DNA of 46,539 nt from Bacteroides sp. (GTDB lineage: Bacteria; Bacteroidota; Bacteroidia; Bacteroidales; Muribaculaceae): NCBI GenBank assembly GCA_014801865.1, contig JAAVDH010000024.1, positions 1-46,539 on the forward strand, written 5' to 3'. Numbering within the stretch: position 1 is the first letter of the stretch; every line of letters begins with the position of its first letter. Below are positions 14,947 through 23,990 of the stretch, in pieces. The notes under the pieces were generated by a model. The model was not told the origin of the DNA. It was given only the letters and a program-made list of their open reading frames with translations, and made no database searches. The position numbers and the translations under genes were made by a program.

Positions 14947-16290
14947 ATGGACCAAAGCATACTATTAAGGAAAGGTCTTGACCTTAACATCGCCGGTGGT
15001 GCCGACAGCTCTGCCGAACTGCGTTGGATTGGGTCGAAGCACATTGCTATTGTGCCTGATGACTTTCCGGGATTCACACCGAAACTTGATGTAAAGGAGG
15101 GAGACAGCGTTAGACGCGGCCAGTCTCTGATGCACGACAAGAACGATGAGCGCATACGCCTCAGCAGCCCTGTCACGGGTACAGTGGAGAGCGTAGTGAG
15201 AGGCGAACGCCGCAAAATAGAGCGTGTAGTCGTAGCCGTGTCGGAAGAGGATGCCGTAGTGACCCACATTGTAGTGCCCGGCAATGCCGACAGCATACGT
15301 GAGGCCTTGATGGCTTCAGGCCTGTGGGCCATGATGCGTCAGCGCCCATACGACATTGTGCCCTCCCCCACCGCAACTCCCCGCGACATATTTGTCACTG
15401 CTTTTGACTCCGCCCCTCTTGCTCCCTCGCTGACCGCTCAGGTAAAAGGGATGGAAGCCGAGATAGAGGCCGGACTTAAGGCCCTTCAACTGCTTACTTC
15501 GGGGAAGGTTTACGTATCAATGCGCGAAGATGAAGCTGTAGCGGTTCCTGCCGGAGTTGTCAGCGTAGGCGTCAAAGGACCTCATCCTGCCGGCAATGCC
15601 GGAGTTCAGGCTGCGAACATACGTCCTGTAAATAAAGGTGAGACCGTGTGGACCCTCGACATTGTGACCGTGGCCCGCATCGGAGCACTGATTCTCACCG
15701 GCACCGTTGACGGCCATGCCATAGTGGCTGTGACCGGTTCGGATGTCACCCGCCCTGAAATCGTGAAGACCCTCATCGGAGCTGACCTCTCGTCGCTACT
15801 TCAAGGCAATATCCACGCTGAAGGACACAACTACCGCGTTATCTCCGGCAATGTGCTTACCGGTGTGCGCACCGACATCGAGGGCTACCTGCGCTTCCCT
15901 TACCGACAGGTGACAGTGATTCCCGAAGGAAATGACGTGGATGAATTCATGGGCTGGGCCTCCATGGCCTCAGATAAGATGAGTGTAAGCCGCTCGTTCC
16001 CCTCTCACTTCCTGTTCGGCAAGAAGTTCAGACCCGATGCACGTCTGCACGGCGGACGCCGAGCCATGATCATGTCGGGCGAATATGACAAGGTGCTCCC
16101 CATGGATATCCTCCCCGAGTATCTTATCAAGGCCATCATAGCCCGCGACATTGACCGTATGGAGTCACTTGGCATATATGAGATAGCCCCTGAGGATGTG
16201 GCCTTGTGCGAATATGTCGATCCCTCGAAAATCGAACTCCAGAAGATAGTGCGCGAGGGACTTGACTATCTGCGTAAGGAACTTGACTAA
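14947..16290 (+). CDS. nqrA: Na+-translocating NADH:quinone reductase subunit A
   Basis: NqrA is the cytoplasmic quinone-side subunit of the sodium-pumping Nqr complex. The 447-residue length equals the family norm. The N-terminus (ILLRKGLDLNIAGGA) and the biotinyl-like barrel segment with GFTPKLDVKEGDSVRRGQ and SSPVTGTVESVVRGERR are typical. The reading frame is open back to 14905, but the ATG at 14947 is chosen because the promoter -7 element lies at 14900-14907 and homologues begin at this point. First of six nqr genes in the canonical order A-F. Confidence 0.96.
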   Translation: MDQSILLRKGLDLNIAGGADSSAELRWIGSKHIAIVPDDFPGFTPKLDVKEGDSVRRGQSLMHDKNDERIRLSSPVTGTVESVVRGERRKIERVVVAVSEEDAVVTHIVVPGNADSIREALMASGLWAMMRQRPYDIVPSPTATPRDIFVTAFDSAPLAPSLTAQVKGMEAEIEAGLKALQLLTSGKVYVSMREDEAVAVPAGVVSVGVKGPHPAGNAGVQAANIRPVNKGETVWTLDIVTVARIGALILTGTVDGHAIVAVTGSDVTRPEIVKTLIGADLSSLLQGNIHAEGHNYRVISGNVLTGVRTDIEGYLRFPYRQVTVIPEGNDVDEFMGWASMASDKMSVSRSFPSHFLFGKKFRPDARLHGGRRAMIMSGEYDKVLPMDILPEYLIKAIIARDIDRMESLGIYEIAPEDVALCEYVDPSKIELQKIVREGLDYLRKELD

Positions 16291-16320
16291 TCTCACTCAC
16301 AGTATAACCCCTATATATAA

Positions 16321-17523
16321 ATGCTTAGAAAATATCTTGATCGCGTCAAACCTAACTTTGAAGAGGGAGGTCGCCTGCATGCTTTCCATTCAGTATTTGA
16401 CGGATTTGAAACATTTCTCTACACCCCCCGCACCACGTCGGCCTCGGGTGTACACATTCATGACAATCTTGACTCCAAGCGTATAATGATCATAGTGGTG
16501 GCAGCGCTTCTCCCCTGCCTCCTGTTCGGCATGTACAATACCGGATATCAGAACTATCTCGGCTCGGGTCTTCAAGGCTCTTTCTGGGAGATGTTCATCT
16601 ATGGCTTTCTTGCCGTTCTGCCCCGCATCGTCGTGGCATACGTCGTAGGTCTAGGCATAGAATTCGTAGTGGCTCAGTATCGCCGCGAGGAGATTCAGGA
16701 AGGATTTTTGGTAACGGGTATACTCATACCTCTTATCTGTCCCGTAGAGACTCCCCTGTGGATGATTGCCGTAGCTACTGCCTTCTCTGTGATATTCGTC
16801 AAGGAGGTATTCGGCGGCACCGGTTATAATGTGTTCAACGTAGCTCTGGTAACCCGTGCTTTCCTCTTCTTCGCTTATCCCGCCCAGATGAGTGGCGACC
16901 GTGTGTTCATCTCCTCATCACCCATTTGCGGACTTGGCGGTCATGTCAACTTCACTGACGGTATTTCAGGCGCTACCCCTCTGGGACAGATTGCCGCATT
17001 TGCCGGCGGTGATTTCCATCTGACCAACATACTCGGCGAAACACTCTCTTCGTGGGATGCTTTCCTGGGTCTTATTCCCGGTTCGTTCGGCGAGACATCG
17101 ACACTGTGTATCCTTATCGGTGCGGTGATACTGCTCGTAAGCGGCATCGCCAGCTGGAAGATTATGTTCTCAGTATTTGCCGGTGGTCTCTGCATGGGAT
17201 GGATTGCCAATATGTGTGCCACCCCCACTTATCCCGCTTCATTCCTTTCGCCCGTCGACCAGATACTCTACGGCGGATTTGCCTTTGCCGCAGTGTTCAT
17301 GGCCACTGACCCCGTGACCGCAGCCCGCACCGAAACAGGAAAGTTCATCTACGGATTCCTGATTGGCGTAGTGGCCATACTGATACGTACCTACAACAAC
17401 GGCTACCCCGAAGGTGCCATGCTGGCCGTACTGCTCATGAACGCTCTTGCACCGCTGATCGACTACTGCGTAGTGCAGTCCAACATCAGCCGCCGCAAAG
17501 CACGTCTGAAACTCAAGGCCTGA
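16321..17523 (+). CDS. nqrB: Na+-translocating NADH:quinone reductase subunit B
   Basis: NqrB is the large membrane subunit that carries the sodium path and a covalently bound FMN. The 400-residue protein has about ten membrane helices. The flavinylation motif GISGATPLG places the FMN-bearing threonine at T219. The cytoplasmic N-terminus (1-50) is typical, including the TPRTTS segment. It starts 30 bases after nqrA. An ApbE-type flavin transferase, needed to attach FMN, is not in this window. Confidence 0.97.
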   Translation: MLRKYLDRVKPNFEEGGRLHAFHSVFDGFETFLYTPRTTSASGVHIHDNLDSKRIMIIVVAALLPCLLFGMYNTGYQNYLGSGLQGSFWEMFIYGFLAVLPRIVVAYVVGLGIEFVVAQYRREEIQEGFLVTGILIPLICPVETPLWMIAVATAFSVIFVKEVFGGTGYNVFNVALVTRAFLFFAYPAQMSGDRVFISSSPICGLGGHVNFTDGISGATPLGQIAAFAGGDFHLTNILGETLSSWDAFLGLIPGSFGETSTLCILIGAVILLVSGIASWKIMFSVFAGGLCMGWIANMCATPTYPASFLSPVDQILYGGFAFAAVFMATDPVTAARTETGKFIYGFLIGVVAILIRTYNNGYPEGAMLAVLLMNALAPLIDYCVVQSNISRRKARLKLKA

Positions 17524-17564
17524 CACACTACCCCAAGACACACTATACATTATATTTATAGATC

Positions 17565-18272
17565 ATGAACAAGCAAAGTAATCTATACACCATCATATAT
17601 ATAATAGTGCTGGTGGTAGTGGTTGGAGTGGCTCTTGCCGCCACCTCACTCGCTCTGGCACCGCGCCAGGAAGAGAATCAGCTGGCCGACACCAAGCGCC
17701 AGATTCTCGCCTCGGTACGTATTGTTCCCGAAAACGATGCCATAACTGAAGATTTCAGCAAATATATCGTGGAGCAGATAGTGGTAAACTCCGAGGGTAA
17801 GACCATCGAAGGTGCCGAAGCTCTTAAGGTAAACGTGGCCGCACAGAGCAAGCTCGCGGATAATGAACGCGAACTTCCGGTCTACGTATGCCGCCTTGAC
17901 AACGGCGATACCAAATATATACTTCCCGTCTACGGTGCCGGCCTGTGGGGTCCCATCTGGGGCTATGTAGCTTTCGACAGCAACGGCACTACTATCTACG
18001 GAGCCTACTTCGCTCATCAGGGCGAGACTCCCGGTCTTGGCGCTGAAATCGAGAAGCCAGCTTTCTCCAACCAATTTGAGGGCAAGAGGGTATTCATTGA
18101 CGGAGCCTTCAAGCCTGTGGCCGTAGTAAAGGCCGGACAGCAGCCCCTCAACGGCGAGGACTACGTGAACGGCATTTCGGGAGGCACCATTACCTCCAAA
18201 GGTGTAGGCGCAATGATTGACAACTGTCTGTCGCCCTACCGCACATATCTTGAGAACCTTAGCAACAACTGA
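17565..18272 (+). CDS. nqrC: Na+-translocating NADH:quinone reductase subunit C
   Basis: NqrC has one N-terminal membrane helix (about 8-30) and a periplasmic FMN-binding domain. The covalent FMN site is in GISGGTITSKGVGAMI (203-218), with T208 as the expected attachment residue; the usual Ala of S-G-A-T is Gly here, a conservative change. Length 235 residues is slightly below the 250-260 of Vibrio NqrC. Only two bases separate its stop from the nqrD ATG. Confidence 0.96.
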   Translation: MNKQSNLYTIIYIIVLVVVVGVALAATSLALAPRQEENQLADTKRQILASVRIVPENDAITEDFSKYIVEQIVVNSEGKTIEGAEALKVNVAAQSKLADNERELPVYVCRLDNGDTKYILPVYGAGLWGPIWGYVAFDSNGTTIYGAYFAHQGETPGLGAEIEKPAFSNQFEGKRVFIDGAFKPVAVVKAGQQPLNGEDYVNGISGGTITSKGVGAMIDNCLSPYRTYLENLSNN

Positions 18273-18274
18273 TC

Positions 18275-18901
18275 ATGGCAGAGAAAACAAGCTTAAAGAG
18301 CATACTCTTCAATCCCCTCTCCAAAAACAATCCCGTAGTGGTGCAGGTGCTCGGCATCTGCTCGGTACTTGCCGTCACTGCCAAGCTCGAACCCTCTATC
18401 GTGATGGGTATATCAGTGATAGCCGTGCTGGCTTTTTCAAACGTTATCATATCGCTCATACGCAATACCATCCCCACCAATATACGTATCATCGTACAGC
18501 TCGTGGTGGTAGCCGGACTGGTAGTTATCGTAGATCAGGTGCTCCGCGCCTACGCCTATGATGTCAGCAAGCAGCTGTCAGTGTTCATATCGCTGATTGT
18601 CACAAACTGTATTCTCATGGGTCGCCTCGAGGCTTTCGCTATGGGTAACCGCCCCTTCCCTTCGCTCCTTGACGGTATCGGCAATGGAGCGGGCTATGCC
18701 ATAGTGCTCGTAATCGTAGGATTCTTCCGCGAACTTCTCGGCAGCGGCACACTCCTCGGTTATCAGGTAGTGCCCGACTGGATGTACGAACACGGCTATG
18801 TCAACAATGGTCTTATGATTCTGCCCCCCATGGCCCTCATCGTAGTGGCATGCATAATATGGGTGCAGCGTTCGCTCAACAAAGACCTTCAGGAGAACTG
18901 A
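18275..18901 (+). CDS. nqrD: Na+-translocating NADH:quinone reductase subunit D
   Basis: NqrD is a six-helix membrane protein that pairs with NqrE. The 208-residue protein keeps the two cysteines, C29 and C112, that correspond by position to those of the Vibrio cholerae subunit that help hold an iron centre between NqrD and NqrE. The motif GNRPFPSLLDGIGNGAGYA in the fourth segment is characteristic. The start ATG is the only sensible one. Confidence 0.96.
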   Translation: MAEKTSLKSILFNPLSKNNPVVVQVLGICSVLAVTAKLEPSIVMGISVIAVLAFSNVIISLIRNTIPTNIRIIVQLVVVAGLVVIVDQVLRAYAYDVSKQLSVFISLIVTNCILMGRLEAFAMGNRPFPSLLDGIGNGAGYAIVLVIVGFFRELLGSGTLLGYQVVPDWMYEHGYVNNGLMILPPMALIVVACIIWVQRSLNKDLQEN

Positions 18902-18948
18902 TAAGTGACCTCAACGCCACACATCAACCTCAATAATAAAATAAAAAG

Positions 18949-19566
18949 ATGGAAAATCTTAATATATTTATACGGTCAATCTTTGTTGACAACATGATCT
19001 TTGCCTACTTCCTTGGCATGTGTTCATTCCTTGCTGTCTCGAAGAATGTAAAGACCGCCTTCGGTCTCGGCATAGCCGTGACCTTCATGCTCGTGGTGAC
19101 ACTTCCTGTCAACTACCTGCTTGAGAATTATGTGCTGCGTGCAGGCGCGCTGTCATGGCTCGGCCCTGAATATGCCGATGTGGATCTCAGCTTCCTGTCG
19201 CTGATTATGTTTATCGCCGTAATTGCATCCATGACCCAGCTCGTAGAGATGGCTGTGGAGAAGTTCAGTCCCGCACTTTACTCCTCCCTGGGTATATTCC
19301 TGCCTCTTATCGCGGTTAACTGCGCCATCCTCGGCGGCTCGCTGTTCATGCAGCAGCGTGACTTCAGCAGTGTATGGACGGCATGCTGTGCCGGAGGCGG
19401 CTGGGGTATCGGCTGGCTGCTCGCCATTTGCGCCGTAGCGGCCATACGCGAACGCCTCCAGGAGTATTCCAACATACCCAAGCCCCTGCGCGGCATAGGT
19501 ATCACCTTCATACTGACTGCTCTTATGGGAATTGCCTTCATGAGCTTCCTCGGCATCAAGATCTAA
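18949..19566 (+). CDS. nqrE: Na+-translocating NADH:quinone reductase subunit E
   Basis: NqrE is homologous to NqrD with inverted topology. The 205-residue protein has six membrane helices and the conserved cysteines C25 (LGMCSFLAV) and C125 (AVNCAILGG) for the shared iron centre. The RERLQEYSNIPKPLRGIG loop near the C-terminus is typical. It starts 47 bases after nqrD and ends 24 bases before nqrF. Confidence 0.96.
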   Translation: MENLNIFIRSIFVDNMIFAYFLGMCSFLAVSKNVKTAFGLGIAVTFMLVVTLPVNYLLENYVLRAGALSWLGPEYADVDLSFLSLIMFIAVIASMTQLVEMAVEKFSPALYSSLGIFLPLIAVNCAILGGSLFMQQRDFSSVWTACCAGGGWGIGWLLAICAVAAIRERLQEYSNIPKPLRGIGITFILTALMGIAFMSFLGIKI

Positions 19567-19590
19567 AGTTAATCTTATAAGTAACACATA

Positions 19591-20913
19591 ATGATTACAG
19601 CATTTATATTCGCCTCAGTCATGGCTTCTGCTTCGGCGGCGCCGTGGTCGGCCACAATATTCGCCGGCGTAGGCTTCTTTCTGGCCATCACCCTTCTGCT
19701 GGTGGCAGTGTTGCTCATAGCAAAGCATTATCTGGTTCATTCGGGCAACGTCACCATCAACATTAATGGTGATAAGGATGTGACTGCTCCCTCAGGCAAA
19801 TCACTACTCTCAACCATGGCTGACCAAAACATATTCCTCCCCTCGGCCTGCGGCGGTAAAGGCAGCTGCGGCCAGTGTAAGGTACAGGTATTTGAAGGGG
19901 GCGGCGATATACTCCCCACCGAGGCCGTACACTTCACCCGTAAGCAGGTGAAGGACGACTGGCGTCTGGCCTGCCAGGTAAAGGTAAAGGAAGATATGAA
20001 GATAGGTGTACCCGCCTCAGTGCTCGACATCAAGGAATGGGAGTGTGAGGTAGTGTCAAACAAGAATGTGGCCACCTTCATCAAGGAATTCATCGTGGCT
20101 CTCCCCGAGGGCGCACACATGGACTTCATTCCCGGTTCATATGCCCAGATAAAGATACCGCCCTTCAGCATGGACTATGATAAGGATATCGACAAGTCAC
20201 TCATAGGCCCTGAGTATCTTCCCGCGTGGGAGAAGTTCGGTCTCTTCAGTCTCAAATGTGTCAACACTGAGACTACCGTACGCGCTTACTCCATGGCCAA
20301 CTACCCCGCCGAAGGCGACCGCTTCATGCTCACAGTGCGCATAGCCACTCCCCCCTTCAAGCCGAAACCCGAAGTGGGATTCATGGACGTGATGCCCGGT
20401 ATAGCATCAAGCTACATCTTCACTCTTAAGCCCGGCGACAAGGTAATCATGAGCGGTCCCTATGGTGACTTCCACCCCATATTCGACTCCAAGAAGGAGA
20501 TGATGTGGATTGGCGGTGGTGCCGGCATGGCTCCCCTGCGCGCACAGATTATGCACATGACCCGTACGCTCAATACCCGTGACCGCGAGATGCACTACTT
20601 CTACGGTGCCCGTGCACTCAACGAAGTATTCTATCTCGAGGACTTCCTGCAGCTTGAAAAGGATTTCCCCAACTTCCACTTCCATTTGGCGCTTGACCGT
20701 CCCGATCCGGCGGCAGATGCAGCCGGCGTAGCCTACACTCCCGGATTTGTGCATCAGGTCATACTCAACACATACCTCAAAGATCACGATGCTCCAGAGG
20801 ATATCGAATACTACATGTGCGGCCCCGGCCCCATGTCAAATGCCGTCAACCAGATGCTTGACAGCCTCGGCGTAGACCCCGAGAATATCCATTACGACAA
20901 CTTCGGAGGTTAA
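19591..20913 (+). CDS. nqrF: Na+-translocating NADH:quinone reductase subunit F
   Basis: NqrF is the NADH-oxidising entry subunit. The 440-residue protein has one N-terminal membrane helix (about 22-45), a plant-type 2Fe-2S ferredoxin domain with ligands C87, C93, C96 and C128, an FAD domain with RAYSMANYP, and an NADH domain with GGGAGMAPLRAQ and the closing YMCGPGPMSNAV. It is somewhat longer than Vibrio NqrF (408). Last gene of the operon, followed by a strong hairpin. Confidence 0.97.
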   Translation: MITAFIFASVMASASAAPWSATIFAGVGFFLAITLLLVAVLLIAKHYLVHSGNVTININGDKDVTAPSGKSLLSTMADQNIFLPSACGGKGSCGQCKVQVFEGGGDILPTEAVHFTRKQVKDDWRLACQVKVKEDMKIGVPASVLDIKEWECEVVSNKNVATFIKEFIVALPEGAHMDFIPGSYAQIKIPPFSMDYDKDIDKSLIGPEYLPAWEKFGLFSLKCVNTETTVRAYSMANYPAEGDRFMLTVRIATPPFKPKPEVGFMDVMPGIASSYIFTLKPGDKVIMSGPYGDFHPIFDSKKEMMWIGGGAGMAPLRAQIMHMTRTLNTRDREMHYFYGARALNEVFYLEDFLQLEKDFPNFHFHLALDRPDPAADAAGVAYTPGFVHQVILNTYLKDHDAPEDIEYYMCGPGPMSNAVNQMLDSLGVDPENIHYDNFGG

Positions 20914-20940
20914 GAATATTCCGCAGACCGATACAGACGT

Positions 20941-20976
20941 CAAGCCCCGAACATCAATTGCGATGTTCGGGGCTTG
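20941..20976. terminator. Bidirectional terminator between nqrF and holA
   Basis: Perfect 15-bp stem CAAGCCCCGAACATC (20941-20955) / GATGTTCGGGGCTTG (20962-20976) with a six-base loop, midway between convergent nqrF and holA. T runs are weak on both sides. Confidence 0.8.
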
Positions 20977-20998
20977 CAATATTCATGAACCCGCGTTG

Positions 20999-22036
20999 TC
21001 AGACACCGAGGTCGCCACGGGCGGCAAGGATGCGGAATATGAGCTCGTCGAGAAGGTCGTATTCATTGAGGCGACTGCCCACACCCTTTGACTTGCGGTC
21101 GAAGTCGCGGATAGCCGAGATGATTTCTATAGTGCGGTATGCATTGTAATTGCGGGCGCCGGTCTCGTAACGCGAGAGCTGGCTCTGCCACTTCAGTCCC
21201 AGCGCTCCCATAAGTGAAGAGGGGGATTTATCGCGTGTAAAGTGCATAATCATCAGGCTTGAGAAGAAGCCAAAGAGAGCAGCCGCTGTAAGAGTGCCGG
21301 GATTGTTCTTAGGATTGCTGCGGAAGTAGCGGGTAATGGTGAAGGCCTTGGCCGCATCGCGCACGGCGAGCGCATCTATCAGCTCAAAGTTGTTGTAATC
21401 CTTACTCACTCCGATATTGCGCTCGATACTCTCGGGGGTAATCATCGCTCCTTTGCCCAGCACAAGCGCCATCTTGTTTATCTCGTTGTGAAGCTTAGCC
21501 AAGTCTGTACCCACATATTCCTTAAGCATAGACAGTCCCTTAGGCTCAATATTGAGCCCAACCTCACGGATAAGACCTTCAAGTACGGGGCCTATATTGC
21601 GGTCGGTCAGTTTCTTCGACTCAAACACTACGGCCGAAGTCTTGCATGCGCCAATGAGGTCTTTGCCTTTGGCGGCGGCTCCACGAAAACAGAGCACAAG
21701 CGTGGTTGTTGGATTGGGATGACGCACATACTCGGCCAACTTATTAACCTCGTTAGCGTTCATTGACTGCGCCTCTTTGAGAAGCACCAGCTGTCTGTCG
21801 GCCATCACGGGAAACCGACGGCACGCGTCTAAGACTTCAGCGGACGAAGTGCCGTGGCCATAGAGCACGTAGAGATTGAACGCCCGTTCCTCAGCAGGCA
21901 CTGTCTCCTCGAAGAGCTTCATGAGCTCATCAAGATAGTAACTCTCCTCGCCGTGTAGCAGATACACGGGCGAGAGAGCCGATTTCTTAATACTCTGACA
22001 GAGCGAAGCGTAGGTAAGCGCAGGGACAGCAGCCAT
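20999..22036 (-). CDS. holA: DNA polymerase III subunit delta
   Basis: HolA opens the sliding clamp within the clamp loader. The 345-residue protein matches the family in length and in the opening pattern SLCQSIKKSALSPVYLLHGEESYYLDEL and the VVFESKKL segment, followed by helical domains II and III. No zinc or P-loop motif is expected or seen. It lies 46 bases after nfo on the same strand, so the two DNA-metabolism genes are probably cotranscribed. Confidence 0.93.
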   Translation of the reverse strand: MAAVPALTYASLCQSIKKSALSPVYLLHGEESYYLDELMKLFEETVPAEERAFNLYVLYGHGTSSAEVLDACRRFPVMADRQLVLLKEAQSMNANEVNKLAEYVRHPNPTTTLVLCFRGAAAKGKDLIGACKTSAVVFESKKLTDRNIGPVLEGLIREVGLNIEPKGLSMLKEYVGTDLAKLHNEINKMALVLGKGAMITPESIERNIGVSKDYNNFELIDALAVRDAAKAFTITRYFRSNPKNNPGTLTAAALFGFFSSLMIMHFTRDKSPSSLMGALGLKWQSQLSRYETGARNYNAYRTIEIISAIRDFDRKSKGVGSRLNEYDLLDELIFRILAARGDLGV

Positions 22037-22082
22037 ATTATAAGAGTATGGGATATTCCAAAGGTAGGGGGGAGTTTATCAT

Positions 22083-22928
22083 TCAATCGACGGCAAGCGA
22101 GTAAAGCCACTTTATTTCTTCGGCCCACAACGATTCATCGGGAGTCTCGAGAATCAGAGGTATGTTGTCAAGACGAGTGTCGGCCATCATGAGATGAAAG
22201 AACTGTTCGCCAAGCATACCCTTACCGAGCGATTCGTGGCGGTCTACCTTTGAGCCAAGCCCCTTCTTGGTGTCGTTGATATGCATGGCACTGAGATAAT
22301 TCAACCCTATAACTTCATCAAATTTGCGCCACGTGGCTTCATATCCCTCGGGGGTAGAGAAGTCATAGCCGGCGGCGAACGAATGGCAGGTGTCAATACA
22401 TACACCTACACGACTCTTATCCTTCACGCCGCTGATAATGCGGGCTATCTGTTCAAAGGTGAAGCCGAGGTTGCTCCCCTGCCCTGCCGTATTCTCTATC
22501 ACAGCTTTTATACCCGTAGTCTGATCCAGAGATATGTTGATGCTCTCGGCTATGAGGTCAAGACACTTTTCCTCATCAATGAGCTTGAGATGACTTCCGG
22601 GGTGGAAGTTGAGCATGGTGAGCCCCAACTGCTCGCAACGGCGCAGTTCGTCAAGGAAAGCCTCACGGCTCTTGACCAGCTTCTCCTCATCGGGCGAACC
22701 GAGATTAATGAGGTAACTGTCATGAGGCAGTATCACTTCAGGACTGTATCCACACTCCTCACAATTGGCCTTGAAAGTAGCGGCCTCCTTGTCGGAAATG
22801 GGTTTGGATGTCCATCGCGAAGGATTGCGGGTAAACAGCGCGAAGGCGCGAGCACCTATTTCGCGGGCATTAAGTGGAGCCTGACTCACGCCGGGACTTG
22901 CCGACACGTGTGCACCGATATATTTCAT
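22083..22928 (-). CDS. nfo: Endonuclease IV (apurinic/apyrimidinic endonuclease)
   Basis: Nfo cuts DNA at abasic sites in base-excision repair. The 281-residue TIM barrel has the family's zinc-ligand motifs, among them [21 protein letters not shown] and [24 protein letters not shown], and the opening [13 protein letters not shown]. The ATG at 22928 is used; two further codons upstream are open from a TTG at 22934 but the family begins at MKYIGAHVS. The leader carries the AAGTAAG palindrome. Confidence 0.96.
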   Translation of the reverse strand: MKYIGAHVSASPGVSQAPLNAREIGARAFALFTRNPSRWTSKPISDKEAATFKANCEECGYSPEVILPHDSYLINLGSPDEEKLVKSREAFLDELRRCEQLGLTMLNFHPGSHLKLIDEEKCLDLIAESINISLDQTTGIKAVIENTAGQGSNLGFTFEQIARIISGVKDKSRVGVCIDTCHSFAAGYDFSTPEGYEATWRKFDEVIGLNYLSAMHINDTKKGLGSKVDRHESLGKGMLGEQFFHLMMADTRLDNIPLILETPDESLWAEEIKWLYSLAVD

Positions 22929-22943
22929 AAGCAAGAATGTCTT

Positions 22944-23006
22944 CTAAGTAAGTCTACAAAATTATTTTAATGTATAACGAAGTAAGTCATTTTACGCCTT
23001 ACTTAG
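22944..23006. repeat. AAGTAAG palindrome in the nfo leader
   Basis: Arms AAGTAAG (22980-22986) and CTTACTT (22998-23004) flank an 11-base centre; a further TAAGTAAGTC lies at 22945-22954, close to the nfo start. On the minus strand the element begins just after a -7 box TATATTTG (23016-23009), so it would sit at the 5' end of the nfo mRNA. A related element lies at 31819-31853. Confidence 0.6.
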
Positions 23007-23008
23007 TG

Positions 23009-23016
23009 CAAATATA
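23009..23016 (-). promoter_or_regulatory. nfo: Putative nfo-holA promoter (-7 element TATATTTG)
   Basis: TATATTTG on the minus strand, 81 bases before the nfo ATG. It has the same context (GCTATATTTGCACT) as the putative rfbB promoter. No clear -33 box. Confidence 0.55.
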
Positions 23017-23048
23017 GCGAATTATTCTGACCCTACATAACAATACAA

Positions 23049-23085
23049 CTCCGGCATACTGTCGGATAGGGACAGTATGCCGGAG
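23049..23085 (-). terminator. Terminator after nagB
   Basis: Perfect 15-bp stem CTCCGGCATACTGTC (23049-23063) / GACAGTATGCCGGAG (23071-23085), seven-base loop, 44 bases past the nagB stop. The T tract on the minus strand is interrupted (GTTGTATTGTT). Confidence 0.8.
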
Positions 23086-23128
23086 GCTGTAATGCTTTAA
23101 GTAGCGCTCTTGTTACTTAAGCCGAGTA

Positions 23129-23941
23129 TCAGGCGAGCTGTGAGTCGGGGTCGAGGTTGCTGCTCTCGATATCCTTGAAGTAGCGGTAGGTCTGCACCTG
23201 AAGTTCGGCACAAGCGGCTTCGTCACAAACGATGATAGACTTGGGGTGCATCTGCAGGGCTGAGATGGTCCACATCTGGCTTATGCCACCCTCAACGCCG
23301 TGGCGGAGAGCGCGGGCCTTGTTGTGACCGTTAACCATGAGCATCACGCTGCGGGCTGCCATCACGGTGCCTACTCCTACGGTAAGGGCAGTCTTAGGCA
23401 CGAGGTCAACATTGTTTTCAAAGAAACGTGAGTTAGCGATGATGGTGTCCTGAGTGAGAGTCTTGATACGGGTACGTGAGGTGAGTGATGAGCCGGGCTC
23501 GTTAAAGGCTATGTGGCCGTCGGGACCAACACCACCCATGAAGAGGTCGATACCACCGTAGCTCTCAATCTTCTCCTCGAATCGACGGCATTCAGCCTCG
23601 AGGTCTTCGGCATTGCCGTTGAGAATGTTGACGTTCTCGGGCTTGATGTTGATATGGTTGAAGAAATTAGTCCACATGAAGGTGTGGTAGCTCTGCTCGT
23701 GATCGCGGGGAATGCCTACGTATTCGTCCATATTGAAGGTGACGACATTTTCAAATGACACCTTACCTTCGTTGTAGAGCTCGATGAGACGACGGTACAT
23801 ACCCAGGGGTGAGCTACCGGTGGGACATCCGAGTACGAAAGGCTTTTCGGGAGTAGGCTTGGCTTCATTGATACGTGCTGCCACATAGTTACCGGCCCAA
23901 CGTGAGAGGTCGGCGTAGTTAGGTTCGATTACTAAACGCAT
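23129..23941 (-). CDS. nagB: Glucosamine-6-phosphate deaminase
   Basis: NagB converts glucosamine-6-phosphate to fructose-6-phosphate and ammonia. The 270-residue protein aligns with the E. coli enzyme without gaps at the active site: D72 (MDEYVG), D141, H143 and E148 ([14 protein letters not shown]) fall at the same residue numbers. It lies 49 bases after a GH109-like gene on the same strand and is closed by a strong hairpin, so the pair is probably an operon for amino-sugar use. Confidence 0.97.
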   Translation of the reverse strand: MRLVIEPNYADLSRWAGNYVAARINEAKPTPEKPFVLGCPTGSSPLGMYRRLIELYNEGKVSFENVVTFNMDEYVGIPRDHEQSYHTFMWTNFFNHINIKPENVNILNGNAEDLEAECRRFEEKIESYGGIDLFMGGVGPDGHIAFNEPGSSLTSRTRIKTLTQDTIIANSRFFENNVDLVPKTALTVGVGTVMAARSVMLMVNGHNKARALRHGVEGGISQMWTISALQMHPKSIIVCDEAACAELQVQTYRYFKDIESSNLDPDSQLA

Positions 23942-23990
23942 ATATTAAAATTAATTTGAGTTGTTGTTGAAATTATTATAGACAGGTAGA

